Source: Solenopsis invicta (lineage: Eukaryota > Arthropoda > Insecta > Hymenoptera > Formicidae). From it: a stretch of 64,000 nucleotides of DNA. The notes under the pieces were generated by a model. It was not told the DNA's origin. It searched no databases and saw nothing but the letters and a program-made list of their open reading frames with translations. The stretch is from assembly GCF_016802725.1 (NCBI RefSeq), contig NC_052676.1, positions 7,395,433-7,459,432 on the forward strand, written 5' to 3'. Position 1 is the stretch's first letter, and every line of letters begins with the position of its first letter. This document shows positions 11,431 through 24,850 of this stretch, piece after piece. A program made the position numbers and the translations under genes.

Positions 11431-13800
11431 GACAAATCGTGAGGTCCTTATCTTTACTTATACGCAATGTCAGGAAAAATTTGTAATTTACGTTTTTATA
11501 ATGGATGCTGCTGCTAATTAAGAAAGTTTTATTACGTAAGTCCCAGCCAAAAGTTAATTCCTCTTATTATTTTGAGAATTAATGAAACAACACGTGAACA
11601 AATACATACACGTAACGTCGGAATGTCAACGGAGTTACGCCTGCTCCAGAGTCGGAAAGACGTAGATGGATTCGATGTCGCGTCCCCGCTATCCCTTGTG
11701 ACAAACACGAGTTGTCAAGACATGACATCTTATATAATGAACCCATATTTTTATGCTAATTGAATATGAAACATACTCAATATGCCAAGTCATTTTTGCA
11801 GAGCCAAGTATTATTGAAACAAAACAAATTTGTTATCTGCTCATACAGTACAGAACATTGCAGCAGCTCTCCGATGTGCTGTATGGGTATTGAGGTTTAA
11901 TATTGTTACGTAAGTTTTGCGGTAAAACTTATTAAGGTTTGAAGGCTGTAACTTGTGTTGAAACCGATAAAGTTCAACATAAACGTTTATAGGAACTTGC
12001 TGACCACAAATCCTGAAATCCTAGTGCTGAATTTTAAAAATTTTAAACAGTTTTGTAAAAATTAGTTTTGACATAAGTTAATCTTCACGTTCTTCATAAT
12101 TCAGGCTTAAGTCTCAGAAATTTTGCAACAAAAAGTCTGAATAGTCAATAGTTTCTAATGCCGTACGTTTCGGGAGCAGTAAGATTGAACTAGGACAAGG
12201 TCGCCTATTATGATATAAGTTCCTAATGAGGTACAAAGGTTTCTACTACATTAATAAATGCATGTGGTTGGTACCATCATAAATTTATTACACTTGGGGT
12301 AAAATCTATTTAGTAGAAAATTCATTATTAGACGTGCAATCGTTGAAAAAAACATTTTTTGAAATTGGATGTTGGCGAGACTAAGATGTATCTTTAAATC
12401 TCTCGTTTACTATAAAATAAACAAATATTCAATAATAAATTCTGCACGCAGTGATAGAGTAAAGCGTATTAATAGAAAAATTTGGGATGTGATGATTTGC
12501 TTAATTATAATCTATTAGATTTGGTGATCGTGAAATCACAAAGCGTGGAACTCATAATCTGAGACGCTCAAAAATCTCCATTTGATAATGCATATTCTGA
12601 CTTCGAGAGCTTTCCAAAATGCTATAATAAAGTTTTTCATCGAGAACTTTCAAATTATGAAGCTTGAAAATTATAGCCTTTAGCACTGAGACTTTAAAAT
12701 ATCTTGAAGAGAATAAATTTTGGAGAAAAATGTTACGTACAAAAGTTTTTGAGTATCGAAAGAGCTATTTGATTGGTCAACTAGATTTTGAATATGGAGC
12801 TTAATTTGAACATATTAAGGTCCAAATCGATAAGACCCATTTCATATAAAAAAATCATTGTCTCATATTAGAAACTTTTTTTTTTATTTAGCAGAATTGG
12901 CAATTTTAATAAAAAATTATGACAAAGTATAACTATTATCAATTGCTAATTTTTAAAATTTTAAACTATAATTTAGATACATAAATAGAAGTTAATGGTA
13001 TAAATTAAATAAATTATAAGTCTTTAAAAAAGTTGTTTTATTATAGGCGACTTTACTATTGAAAAAATATAATGACATCACATGCTTTAGCTCATCATCT
13101 TTAGATTTTAATTGGATAGTTTTAGAATGTTCAAGCATCCAAGGTGTACCACGTGAGGGTAAAATCATATTTACGTCATTCTTGTGTTATGTAAGTAAAT
13201 TTGACTCAATGCTAATGCCGGTGGTACTGTAATTTTTAAGTTTCACAACTTGAAATTTACATAACGAAAAAATACGTCATTCTAGGTATTGGAAAACAAG
13301 TTGTAAAAATGTGCAATAAAAAGTCAGGGAGATTTATTTAAAAAATTTTATTGACCTTTAGATGATCTTGCAAGCTCCATTCAAAGTCAAGTCATTATCA
13401 TAATTAGGAATTTTTTTAAAATCCTATAACTTTGATTTTGACACATTTTTTTATAAAGTTTATTATTTTTGAGATATTTTAGCATTTGCGGACTTTTTGA
13501 GTATTATGTATATTGAATCAGTGCAAAAATTTTAACCATTTTTAGGATTGTTCTTCTTACGGTTGAAGATCCTGAAATCCAAGTTTGGACATAATGTACG
13601 TGTTTCGGAAAGTAACGAAAACAGTAGCGGTAAAAAATAATTTATGATGGAATTATTTGGAAAATTTCTAACGTTCTTTTGCAACCGTTTATTATTTTTA
13701 TTTTTTTTTTTTAAGTTATTTAAAAAAGCACCAAGTTTTTTGTAATCTAAAACAATTTAGTAAAGACTTTTGAGATTAAATAATAGGAATAGAAAAAAGG
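11431..13800. other. Upstream region of pseudogene B, duplicated upstream of copy C
   Basis: No gene is seen. Long stretches match 23240-24840 in the same order: 'gtcccagccaaaagttaat', 'aaaacaaatttgt', 'cagcagctctc(c/t)gatgtgctg', 'gccgtacgtttcgg' and 'taacgaaaaaatacgt'. This places the B/C duplication breakpoint well beyond the 5' end of the gene. A segment about 12540-13190 has no counterpart upstream of C. Confidence 0.6.
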
Positions 13801-13865
13801 CTAATGAGAGTACTGCGCGGTTATTATATTTTGGTACGTAACTAAGTAGTCAGTCTTAGACTGAA

Positions 13866-13925
13866 ACTCATTTATTCATTGAACGTTTTGATTCTTTTCC
13901 GAGTCATTATCAGCAAAGGCAAATT
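13866..13925 (-). repeat. Possible Penelope-like tail motif (hammerhead-like)
   Basis: On the minus strand a short hairpin reads ctgataatgactcgg...gaatcaaaacgttca. A related motif occurs at 47640-47710. The layout (CTGA..ATGA, short stem, then (C)(A/G)AAAC(G)) resembles the degenerate hammerhead motifs known at the ends of Penelope-like retroelements. No protein domain is next to it here. Confidence 0.3.
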
Positions 13926-15470
13926 TACAATAAAACGCATATTTCTAAGAAACTAATTGTCTAGCCATCGTCGATCCAATATGTGGTTGTTACTACCGGT
14001 TTGCCGGATCCAAAGTGTAACTTTCTAACTTAATTGATATAAAACATGGCTTGATCACTCTATAATTTATATTATACATATTAACTTACAGAAAAAAAAA
14101 AATGATTTAAGTGACTCACTATCAAAGATCGATGAAAAATAGCAAAGCCATAAAGAGCTCAACACTTGTAATTATAAAATCGATATTAAGAATGTCGCAA
14201 GGGCTTGTACAATTTTGGTGGTAAACATCCACTTAACGGCCACCAAGAGAGTTCCTTACTTTTAGCAAACTAGCTAATTTGATATTAACCATGTGAACAT
14301 TCAGACAGAGTGTCACTTTGGGCAACAATCTTTTCGGGCTTTTGATCGCGATCTTCTTTGTTTCTCTTCTTTCTTCAATTCGTGATACCACTTCGCGGAA
14401 CCATTTTCTCTGGGTCGACCGTACTCATGAAATTGTTTGTATTTTTTATGTTTTTTATTTAATCACTTATTCATTTGTTTTGTTTTTTAAAATTTTTTTG
14501 GAAAAGGAGGATTTTTATATATGTCTCTAAATTCTAAATCATTAATATTACATATTCCGGCTTCATGATTGTGTTTCAAGTCCAACGAATATGTGGCGTG
14601 CAGTTTGAATAGATTGGAAAGTGTAAAATTGAAAAATTATTATTTTATGCTAAGAACCGCTGTAACTGACATAAGCTTATTAATCTTGTGTTTTATTCGT
14701 TTCCTCCATAGCCAAGTATATTTTGTAAAATCAGGTAACTTAATGCTGAGCATGAATTTTTGATTAGTTGCTATGTATTTGCTGAAAATATAATACATAG
14801 TTATACATTTAATAGTATAAGAAATAAAAAAACATAATACATAGTATTCAACAATTCGAGAGCAGATTTGAGACATTTTATGTCAACAGATTCAAAGCAA
14901 AACAGTGAGGAACTGTTGCTTACTTTGTTACCAAAAAATGACTTCTATTCATGGAAAACATTTTACTTTATCATTCATTTTTGACACATACAAACAACAT
15001 GACGGCAGTAGAAAAAGATAAAAAAAAAATCATTTTCAAATGATGTATGTGCTTCTGTCGTGAATTTGTTCAAAACATTAAACATTGTTGCAATTGGATA
15101 GATCGGCTTACACTCACGCACTCGTGCATTACGGTAACACGCGCGCTCATAAAATAATAAGTCAGTTTTAATAAAATTATGGTCTTTAATGTAAATATGT
15201 GATAGTTTGTCAAAGAAATCCGGGAACAAGACGAAGACAAAACACGACAACCGTTTGTCATATATCAATGTATCACATGAAGATAGCCGCTCGCCAACCC
15301 GGCCTTCTATACCGGGCGTAACAATATATTGATTGTATTATATGTAAAAAATTTGTTATAATTATTTCAATGATACAAGTTTATATCCGCTGATTGGATT
15401 ACATTTATTATATTTCCAATAATTATTACATTGAAATTATGTTTAAATTTTGGGTTAGCTTTTAACAACA
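13926..15470. other. Unassigned intergenic sequence between copies B and C
   Basis: Open frames of 60-97 codons occur on both strands but none has domain-like composition, good codon use or splice partners. I see no gene here. Confidence 0.4.
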
Positions 15471-17229
15471 TTTAGCGACATGTGATACCTGAATCAGCAA
15501 ACAATATTTTTTAAACGTTTTTTTAAATATTTAGTTAATATTAATTATATATTGTGCAATTCATTATCAAAATAATATTTATTAAATATTTATCTTACAT
15601 TAATTATTTTTGTTAATTAATAATTTAGAGAAAATATTAATTTAATATTTATTTAACGTTTATTTAACGTTTATTTAATGTTTATGTTACATTAATAATC
15701 TATTTGCAATAATGATTTGAAGAAAATATTTACTAAACATTTATTCTACATTAATTTATTATTTATTTTACATTAATTATTCAGTGCAAACAATATCAAA
15801 AACATTTATTAAACATTAATTGAATATTTATTTATTTTATATATTTTTTTATTGAATATTCTATTTAAAATTAAGATTTCTTAAAAACGTTATTTAAACT
15901 TTTATTTAATATTGTTTAAGTATTTACTTTTCCTCATTTTATTTAATTAAAAAAATGATTTCAGCATTTTTTAAAAATGTTTATTTAATATTTACTTAAT
16001 GTTTATTTAATATTAATTTTTCTACTTATTTTTCATCTGTAAAATGATGTTTATTTATCATTTATTTAACCTTAAAATTATTTATTTTTAATCAACAAAG
16101 AAAGTCAATTATAACGAGCATACACCACAATGTTATTTGTATGTAATTAATAATTTATTTATACAGTCGGATGTTTCAGTTTAACTTAATCCTCCTCTTA
16201 AATTATTAAACAATTCTCAAAACATTTGCATTATTTAAAATAGTTAAAACTTAGAACAATTTTCAACTTACACTTACATTATTTAAAACAATTAATTAAA
16301 TATCAAAACTTTGAACAATTCTATTTATTTTTAAATTATTATTGATTTTAAAATTTGTTTAAAAAATGTTTTGATAACATTTGTAAAAATCAGCAAAAAA
16401 TTATAACTTTACATAATATGCTTATACAAATGATTTGCTTCTGATCTATTAGTAATACCCGAAGTGTTTAGAGATCATTACAAGAGATCAGTTCGCAGCA
16501 GTCGCAGAGGTTAAGCATTGTTCACTGTGATTACGACTTGAAAGGGTGTCTATTTAAAAATTAAAAAAAAAAAATTCTTGAGAAAAAACATCCATAATAA
16601 AACCAAAATTTTTTTTAATGTTGTAAGGGACATGATCCCAATAATTTTAACGTTTTTAAAAAACATTTTTATTGCATAAAATATAAAAAAAAAAATATTG
16701 TTTTGCTCATTGGGTTAAAAAAAACATTTTTTTAATAAACATTTTCTTCAAATGTTTTTTAAACATTTTTATAATATTATAATATAATTTTATATTATTT
16801 AAAAATAATATAATATAATTTTATAATATTAAAAAAAAATTTTTTTAACGTTAAAATAAACATTTTTTTTAATGAAAAAAGGACACTTGACTTATTATTT
16901 TAAACGTTTTCATATATATTTTTAAAAATGATTTTAAACATTTTTAAAAGCCTCTTTCTAAAATTTACGTAAACATCTTTAGATTTACTCATCGGATCTT
17001 CCAAACGATCTGATTGTTTTGAAACATACTTTTTTTATTTTTTTGTATTAATATCTTCCTTTATTTGTTATATTACAGTAGTATTATAGTTACATTACAG
17101 TATTTTACTACAAATTCTATTTTGTCACACGCTGATTCTGGTAGAACTTTCCACTCAAGTTCTAATAAGGTGTCTTTAGTTCTTGTTGCAAAAGCAACAT
17201 GTGACTGACAATGAATTATCGTTGATTAA
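15471..17229. repeat. AT-rich block with recurring 'tgtttatttaa' units, duplicate of 2986-4560
   Basis: Same order of AT-rich units and phrases as downstream of pseudogene B. An additional AT palindrome near 16780-16830 ('ttataatat' in both orientations) is specific to this copy. No gene is seen. Confidence 0.6.
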
Positions 17230-17794
17230 GAGGATGCTAAAGTAACAGAAGAACTTCCTCGACGTCGGTCCTACAGATCACTGTAGATTATTTTTCGAGC
17301 AAGACCAGGCTATTGCTCTTTGTCCATTGCATAGATCTGTCTTTGTTTTTTGATTATTTCGCCATCTGCGAAAAGTCCTATCAACTACTGTTGGGCTCCA
17401 TATTGCTCTGTTTATGACAGTTCAGCTTCGCTGAGCGAAATATGCGCGTGGTAAAAGCACATTAGCGTATCTTTTTTGTTAGGCGTTCAATCGTAATTTT
17501 GCAAGGTCAGTGTTATTCGTGCATGTTTTCTGAAGGGTGCTCTACTATCATTTTGTACGCACGAGCTACACAACTTCTGTATTAAGGTAAAGTTAACCTC
17601 AGGTGACGGCTATACGAGTGAATTTTTAATGATTTATTAAATTTTTGTTCGATTTTCTTATAAAATTGACCTGAGCACCCTTTCTTTTTACGCGTATTTC
17701 AATTCTAAAAAAAGTTTTTGTGATTCTGTAAAGCCAATCCAAAGATATTTAATGCACTGTAAATGTCGGTAATTCGTGGTACTTTAGCATCCTC
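17230..17794. mobile_element. Non-autonomous piggyBac-like element (TTAA site)
   Basis: Perfect terminal inverted repeat GAGGATGCTAAAGTA / TACTTTAGCATCCTC, flanked on both sides by TTAA (17226-17229 and 17795-17798). The equivalent place downstream of pseudogene B lacks the block, so it is an insertion. A TTAA target is typical of the piggyBac superfamily. At 565 bp it has no room for a transposase and none is visible. Confidence 0.8.
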
Positions 17795-17798
17795 TTAA

Positions 17799-18297
17799 AA
17801 TGATTTTTTTTCCGTGGGTCAAGTTTTTAAATTTCTTTGCTCAGTCGGTAGAATTAGTGATTGCAGCGATCTGCAGTAATCATTTCACTTGGTTTGACTA
17901 GCTCGTGATATAACACGAGGTGAATAAAGATTATTCTTAGAGCAATATTATAACTTATAAGAATCATAAGAGGAATTCCAATAAATACAACTTATACTTT
18001 AAATGCTATTTTTGGTTATCAAATATTTTTACTGACTTCTAATTTTATAATAAAAAAATAATAGAATTACAATACAATTTTTGATAAAAAAAATATAGAG
18101 CTGTAGTATATATTATTATCATACTAAAGCATAATGAATAGTATTAACAAGAAAGATAAAAACATTAAAAATGTTGGAAACAAAAACAAATATACATTAA
18201 TGAATAGATTTGTCTTGTTATTTGATTTCTATATACCTTGACGTCTATTGTATTCTTTGAATAAATCAAGAGAAATATTTTTAGTAAGAACATAATT
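17799..18297. other. 3' flank of copy C
   Basis: Shares 'gtttgactagctcgtgat', 'cacgaggtgaataaagatta' and 'catactaaagcataatgaat' with the 3' flank of pseudogene B. The polyadenylation site of copy C should lie in the right-hand part; no certain signal is assigned. Confidence 0.4.
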
Positions 18298-21200
18298 TTA
18301 TCGCGGCTCGATAATAAGGTGTACACCATTTTTTGCAACAAGAATCGCAGATTTTTCACTGAAAACAATCGGAACCGGGGTTTGGGAATGAAGTTTAAAT
18401 TTGTATTTCGACAGAAGAGACACGAGTGCAATTTTCGCTTGCAAGTAGCCAAATCTCGAACCTGAAAATTAGAAATGATATAATGGTACTAATACATAAT
18501 ATTTGCTAAATATTAGCATAAATGATTTTGCAAAGATTTTTCACTTATTATCTGAAAAATGTAAATTAATTGTTTTGATATATGAAAACAATAATACAAA
18601 GATAAAACAATTAAATATTTTTAAAATATTTTTGTTAAAGTGAAGGAGAAAAGAAAGAAAAGAATAATAATTGAATTGTTTTCTAATTAGATGTAATTTT
18701 AAGTTAAATATATCTCAGGACATCGTTTTCATAAACCATTTGCGTAATTGATTCAAGAATTATTATTAAAATAACATTAAAATAATTCTAACAACAATGT
18801 AAATATTATACAATAAAGAAATTATAAAATGTATATTTAAACAGCTAGTATTAGAGAAAATCAAAATTAAAATAAATTTACTTATTTCTTTTATGTATTA
18901 TAATACATAAGGAAAATAAGACAAATATACAACATTATTTATTAATTTAGTATCAAACTTTGCAAAAAGTTTTGTGTAATAATCAAGTTTTCTAATTTTG
19001 TCAGTGAAGAATATTTTTGATTACTTTTGGAGCAGTATACATGGCTTCATTTATTTCAACTAGCGCATTACTGCACTATTTCTTTATGCCGTGTCTTTCA
19101 ATTTACGATTTCAGGGAATAAAAATCATCTGGGTCGGATTCAGTTATCGCCACTTAACAATTTAACATGTTTGCATTTCTTGCTATCATATCATGTGTTG
19201 CCCTCAGAGTTGCAGCAACTGATTGTGACAAGCATTTATTGGTATATTGACCTTTTCACGATGTAACAACTTTGAATGAAAACAGCAATGTGTGAACTTT
19301 GAAATTATCATCAAAATTTGTGCTGTAGTCATTATATGGCTCTAATTTATGAGATTACATAATGTTGTTACATAAAAGTTATATTAAAGACAGCATGGGA
19401 TAACTTAGATATTCCTCTTTGCTGTAAAACTTTTTACAATATATGGGCCATTCCATGTTAAAACAAATAAACAAATAATTCCGACTCACAAGAATTTTTA
19501 ATCTATCAACTTCTAAAGTTTAAAATGTAGGTATTTATGTACATTTTATATATATACTGTTTTGCTCCATTGTCAATATATTCAAAATTGTTGATACCAA
19601 ATATAAAGCAAGTTGCCATTATTATAAGCACTTACATATTTGAACGATTTTTCTTAAACACGCATTGCTATTTAATATATTAATAGATTAATTCTCACCA
19701 ACGCAATTTCGTGGGCCGTCCCCGAATGGCATAAAAGCGTAAGGATGTCTTTCTTTAACTTTGTCTGCGTTGAAGCGCTCAGGATCAAATTTATCCGGAT
19801 CAGGATATATCGACGGATCTCGATGCACTCCAAGTAGCGGCACAGTTATTAATGTCCCCTTTGGCACGTGGATGTTCGTAGTCGGTAGGTCTATTTCCTC
19901 GGTGCAGACTCGATGCAAGAAAGGAAGAGGTGGATATTTCCTTAAGGTTTCTATAGGCATTATGTAAATTATGTAAAAAAAAGATATATCTCTTGTATAA
20001 TATAAGCAAAAGTATACATATAAATAACGAGATAATAAGTTTCTTTTGCTTTATTAAAAATTGTGTCTCTGAATTTGTAAGAATTCATTGCGATATACAT
20101 ATACTTGCCATTTATTACTTTGTGAAAATATGTCATATCATTCAGAGCGTCATAGGTCAGATCACCATGCTTAGCTAATATTTCATCGATTTCCTTGCAA
20201 ACTTTTTCTTGCATATCTTGGTGTTGAGCTAATTCGAATAAAGCAAATGTTGCAGTCGTCGAGGAGGTTTCGAAGCCAGCGAGGAATAAGGCAAAACTTA
20301 CTTGTGCAGTAGCTTCTGCCGTGGTGAGTTTTTTTACGGTTACTACGGATAAATAAAATAACAGTCATGTTAATCATTTCATGTAGAAAGAAGAAAAGAA
20401 GTTTTTATTATTTGATTTATAACTCTAATAAAATAAAATAATATTTTTCAAAATAATATATGTAATTTTATGATGGTAAAGTTATTAATTTAAAAATATA
20501 AGTATTATGTATATTAACATTATACGGTGGTTTTTTGTCACCTTTAGGATCAAAATCCTTCTCCACGTGTTCTATGAGCAAGCTCATCAAGTCAGGTCTG
20601 ACGATACCATTAGCTTTTCTATATTCCACGGTGTCTCGAAATAAATTCATATAAAAATTGGTGACAGCTTGTACGCTGAACGGAAGAGAAAAGAAGTCCG
20701 TAACTTGCGGTGCAAACCTAATCAAGATGCGCTTAAAAAAATTTGAATCAAAAGTTGTCTTTTCCTGTGATGTACTTTGATATTCATTTGGTTTCTGAAT
20801 ACAGTTAGTGTTGACACCGAAAGCTGCTGACATGATAGAGTCTGATGCATATCTATTGAAAAAGTTAAAAATAATTATTAATAAATTTGATGCAAATTAC
20901 ATTTGGAAATATTAATATTAAACTAAATTGAAAATACATAGGAACAAATTCTTAGGTTTAACAAAAATATTGGCAAAGCAACAACAAGTGCGTTCGAAAG
21001 TTTAGAAATAAAAGTAGTGAGAGACTAAAAATATTCGCATAAAAGTGAGAGTATTTAAAAACATTATTATTTTTATACTTGTTATTTAATATTAAACAGG
21101 TATAAATAATATTTCTAATAATAGTCTAAAATCTATAAAATTTTTGAACCCAGGATAATTGTATAAATACAATAAAAAATTAGAGTACAAATATAACACT

Positions 21201-22975
21201 TAATAACACAGTAAGACCAGTATTGTTCCTTGTTATAGTTTTCAAGGTGCCGCATGCATATTTTATACGTACAAAGTTTCAAATTTCTATGCATAGCAAA
21301 TGGTAACTAACAAAACTATATTTTCATAATTTTCTTTTGTTTTTTACGTATACCAAATCGTATTCATTACTCTTTATTTTGTCTGTATTTTCATTCTGTA
21401 AGAGAATTTTTTTATCCGTGTTTTCAATAAAAAGATTTATCAATCGGCCTATACAGATGACTCTAGTATCACCTTAAAGCCCTTTCATGCAACTTTTGTA
21501 TAAAATATTTTTTTAGAAGTGCTTATTATTCGAGATACTTAAGGAGTCCGGGACTTTTGGACATCGCGTACAGTAATTAAAATATATTTTTGTATAAATA
21601 TGTACATGTAAAATAATACGTTTTACTCATTTTTACATATGTGGAATAGTATCTACTAGAATAACCATTTCCACTTTCCATTTTTAAAACATTTATTTTT
21701 ACCTTTTAATTAACTTCTAAAAGATTGGGACCCAATATATCAACTTTTGAAGATTTAAGTGACTTTCAAAATGCTTTATAACTGTTATTTATAAAATTTT
21801 TGATTGCAAATGTTGTTTAATAGTTATTTTAGAAATATATAACAATATTAAACGCAACGGAACGATACAGAAAAAAATGTTATATCCTTCTCAAATAGAA
21901 ACCGATACATATATCGTTCATCGAGTGACATCATCTTGTGTACGTAGATCGATAGTTAATAAAGTTCTAAGTCTAAATCTATAAAAATTGTTCAAAAACG
22001 TGTTGGTCCTTAGAAGGTAAAAAAAGTTTCTAATTTTTGTATAAAAAAAAACTACGATTAATAATGATTTCTTGAAAAATTATTTACCTTGTTAATATAT
22101 CTCTCATTTCGACGGTATCTCTCATTTGAGCATTCTTCTCCAGATGCTTTGCGAGTTCTTCGCCACATTGCTTAACTATGACAAACATCTGCTTCATTTT
22201 TCCTGCAGTAAATGTTGGTGTCATCTTGGCGCGATAATGTAGCCAATTTTGCCCATTAAGAAACAAACGGTTGATCGCTGGATCAATAGTTTCGTTAGAA
22301 TACAGTCCACGATCATGAAAAGACTTGAATTCCTTTGTCAATACCGTTCGCATAAGGTCGAGATCGGTGATTACCAAATTCGGTTTAAAAAATGCATACA
22401 TTCCGAAACAGCGATGTTCCTTATATTTTTGGTAGGCATCTTGGAAGAATACGCCTGTTAAGAAAACATTTTTTTTAATTGAAGTTTGTAACTTTTGTTT
22501 TATGTAAAAATACTGTAAATATTAAATCATCAAGTACATAAAAATAAAAATAAATTTGTAACAAATATAAAAATAAATAATAAGTTATTATAAATTACAT
22601 CCTAAATTAGCAATTATAATTTAATTAAATATAAAATCTAGTCAATACACTTGGGAATTAAGTGCATATAAAAGCTTAATTTACTTACTGCTAAATTTTG
22701 AGTTTGTTAGATATATATTTTTATTTGTTATTAGCATCAGATATCAATTTTCTAATTTCAATTTCAATTAATTACATAAATTAAATGTTTGGAAAATTGT
22801 ACTTGCCTACTTGCGTTTTTCCAGTTACAAGAGGTAATATATTTCCAATTGGTACAATGGGTTTGATATAAAAAACCCCTTTCTTGTGCCAAAAATTATA
22901 TATCACATATTTATAATAAATGTAAACAATACTCAGGATAATGATGGATGCTCCGATTAATTCCGCCAGTACCAT
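18298..22975 (-). CDS. CYP6-type cytochrome P450, copy C
   Basis: Exons: 1 22807-22975 (ATG 22975), 2 22088-22454, 3 20542-20852, 4 20109-20342, 5 19699-19950, 6 18298-18461 (TAA). The phases close to an open frame of about 498 aa. Motifs: N-terminal anchor; WxxxR as WLHYR (residue ~127); I-helix AGFETSS (~304-310); ETLR of the ExxR motif (~361); PERF; haem loop PFGDGPRNCVG with cysteine ~443. The haem loop and membrane anchor predict an ER-bound monooxygenase. The exon 3 donor used by other copies (near 20519) would break the frame here by 4 nt; a donor G|GTGACA at 20542 shortens the exon by nine codons and restores it. Intron 1 and intron 4 both start with GC. Less similar to D/E than they are to each other; closest to pseudogene B. 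Transcript data would be needed to confirm exon 3. Confidence 0.85.
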
Positions 22976-24850
22976 CTTAAATCTATAATGTCACAATAAA
23001 AAATTTTGTTTTAAAGTGTTAATATTAAACAAGAGTTGATAGCAATATTAACTTCTATAGTTAACAACAATATAGAAAATTCATATGTATAAATTGTAAT
23101 TTATGATTCGCAATTCACTCTTGGTATGAGAATTTCGAAAATTTACCGTTCACGAGAAGACTGACAGATTAAAAGATGTTTTATATCTTATTAAATCACG
23201 TCAAACTGAAAAATTGACTGCGCATGCAGTTGCAAATTTGTTACAAAATTCTGGAAAAATTTGTGATTTATGTTTTTATGATGGATGCTGCTGTTAATTA
23301 AGTTAGTTTGATCACGTAAGTCCCAGCCAAAAGTTAATCACTCTTGTTATTTCGATAATTGAATTGATAAATACATACACGTAACGTCGCGTCAATGGAA
23401 TTACGACTGCTCGCGAGTCGAAAAAACGTAGACGGAAGTGTGTTGCGTCTCAGCTTTACGGCTCTTGTGACGAATGACGACCACGAGTTGTCAGCTTATA
23501 TTATAAAAGCATATTTTGATGCTAATTGAATGCAAAGCGTACTGAATACGGCAAGTCATTTTTGCAGAGCCAATGCGTTATTGAAACAAAACAAATTTGT
23601 AATCTACTTATACAGTACGCAGCAGCTCTCTGATGTGCTGTATGGGTATTGAGGTTTGATATTGCTACGTAAGGTTTGCGGTAAAAATTGCAAAACTTAG
23701 TAAATCTAAAGGTTTGTGTTGAAACCGATAAAATTCAACATAAACGTTCATAGGAACTTGCTGAACAAAAATCCTGAAATCCTAGTACTAAATTTAAAAT
23801 ATTTTAAACAGTTGTGTAAAAACCAGTTTTGACATAAGTTAACGATCACGTTCTTCATAATTTAGACTTAAGCCTCAAAAATTTTGCCACAGAAAGTCTC
23901 AATAGTCAATAGTGTCTCATGCCGTACGTTTCGGAAGCAGAACTAGGGTAAGGTCGCCTATTATGATATAAGTTCTTAATATGAGGGACAGAGGTTTCTA
24001 TTACATTAATAAACGCGTGTAGTTAGTACTATCATAAGCTTATTACTCTTGGGATGAAATCCATTTGGTAGAAAATTTATTATTAAACCATGCGTGCAGT
24101 CGTTAAAAAAAAATTTCTTTTTAAATCGGATGTTGGCAAGATTTATTGAAATGAGTCTTTAAATTTCGTTTATTATAAAATAAACAAATATTTAGTAATA
24201 AATTCTGCATGCGGTGATAGAATAAAGTCATGTTAATAGAAAAATCTGGGATGATTTGCTTAATTATAATCTATTATTATATATGTAAATCCGACACAAT
24301 GCTAATGTTGGCGGTACTATAACTTTTAAGTTTTATAACTCTTGAGATTTACATAACGAAAAAATACGTTACTATGAGGAAAACAAGCTGTAAAAATATG
24401 CAATAAAATATCAAGGACATTTATTTTAAGAAATTTTACTGACGTTTGGATTGTTTTGCAGACTCCATTCAAAGTCAAATCATTATCACAGTTAGGATTT
24501 TTTCTTAAATCTTATAACTTTGATTCTGACACATTTTTTGCTAGAGGGTATTATTTTCGAAATATTTTATCATTTCTGGACTTTTTGAGTATTATGGATA
24601 TTGAATCAGTGGAAAGATTTTGACCATTTTTGGGATTGTACTTCTTACGGTTAGAGAATCTAAAATTAGAGTCTGAACATAATATACAAGTTTCGGAAAG
24701 TAACAAAACTAGTAACGGTGAAAAATTATTTGTGATAGAATTGTTTGGAAAATTCCCAACTTTACTTTTGCAACCATCTATCGTTTTTATTTTTTTTTTT
24801 TTGACCTTCTTATTTCTGAAAGAACCAAGTCTTTTGTAATCATTTAATAT
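22976..24850. other. 5' flank of copy C, duplicated upstream of pseudogene B
   Basis: No gene is seen. A likely 5' UTR intron acceptor (gacattatag) lies seven bases before the ATG. From about 23240 to 24840 the order of phrases matches 11460-13740, so this is shared regulatory and intergenic sequence of the B/C pair. Confidence 0.5.

Noticed and set aside
11178..11521. His/Thr- or Cys/Val-rich open frames on both strands
   Set aside because: They are translations of the (GT)n microsatellite.
14318..15268. Several hydrophobic open frames of 60-97 codons
   Set aside because: Low-complexity, AT-driven composition, overlapping on both strands, no motifs or splice partners.
19027..19266. 79-codon plus-strand frame inside copy C intron 5
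   Set aside because: The related intron of copy G keeps similar DNA but not this reading frame.
22799..22815. GT donor (caa|gtaggc) for intron 1 in place of GC
   Set aside because: It gives phase 0 while exon 2 needs phase 1, so the frame breaks in every copy, and the GTAGGC context is poor.
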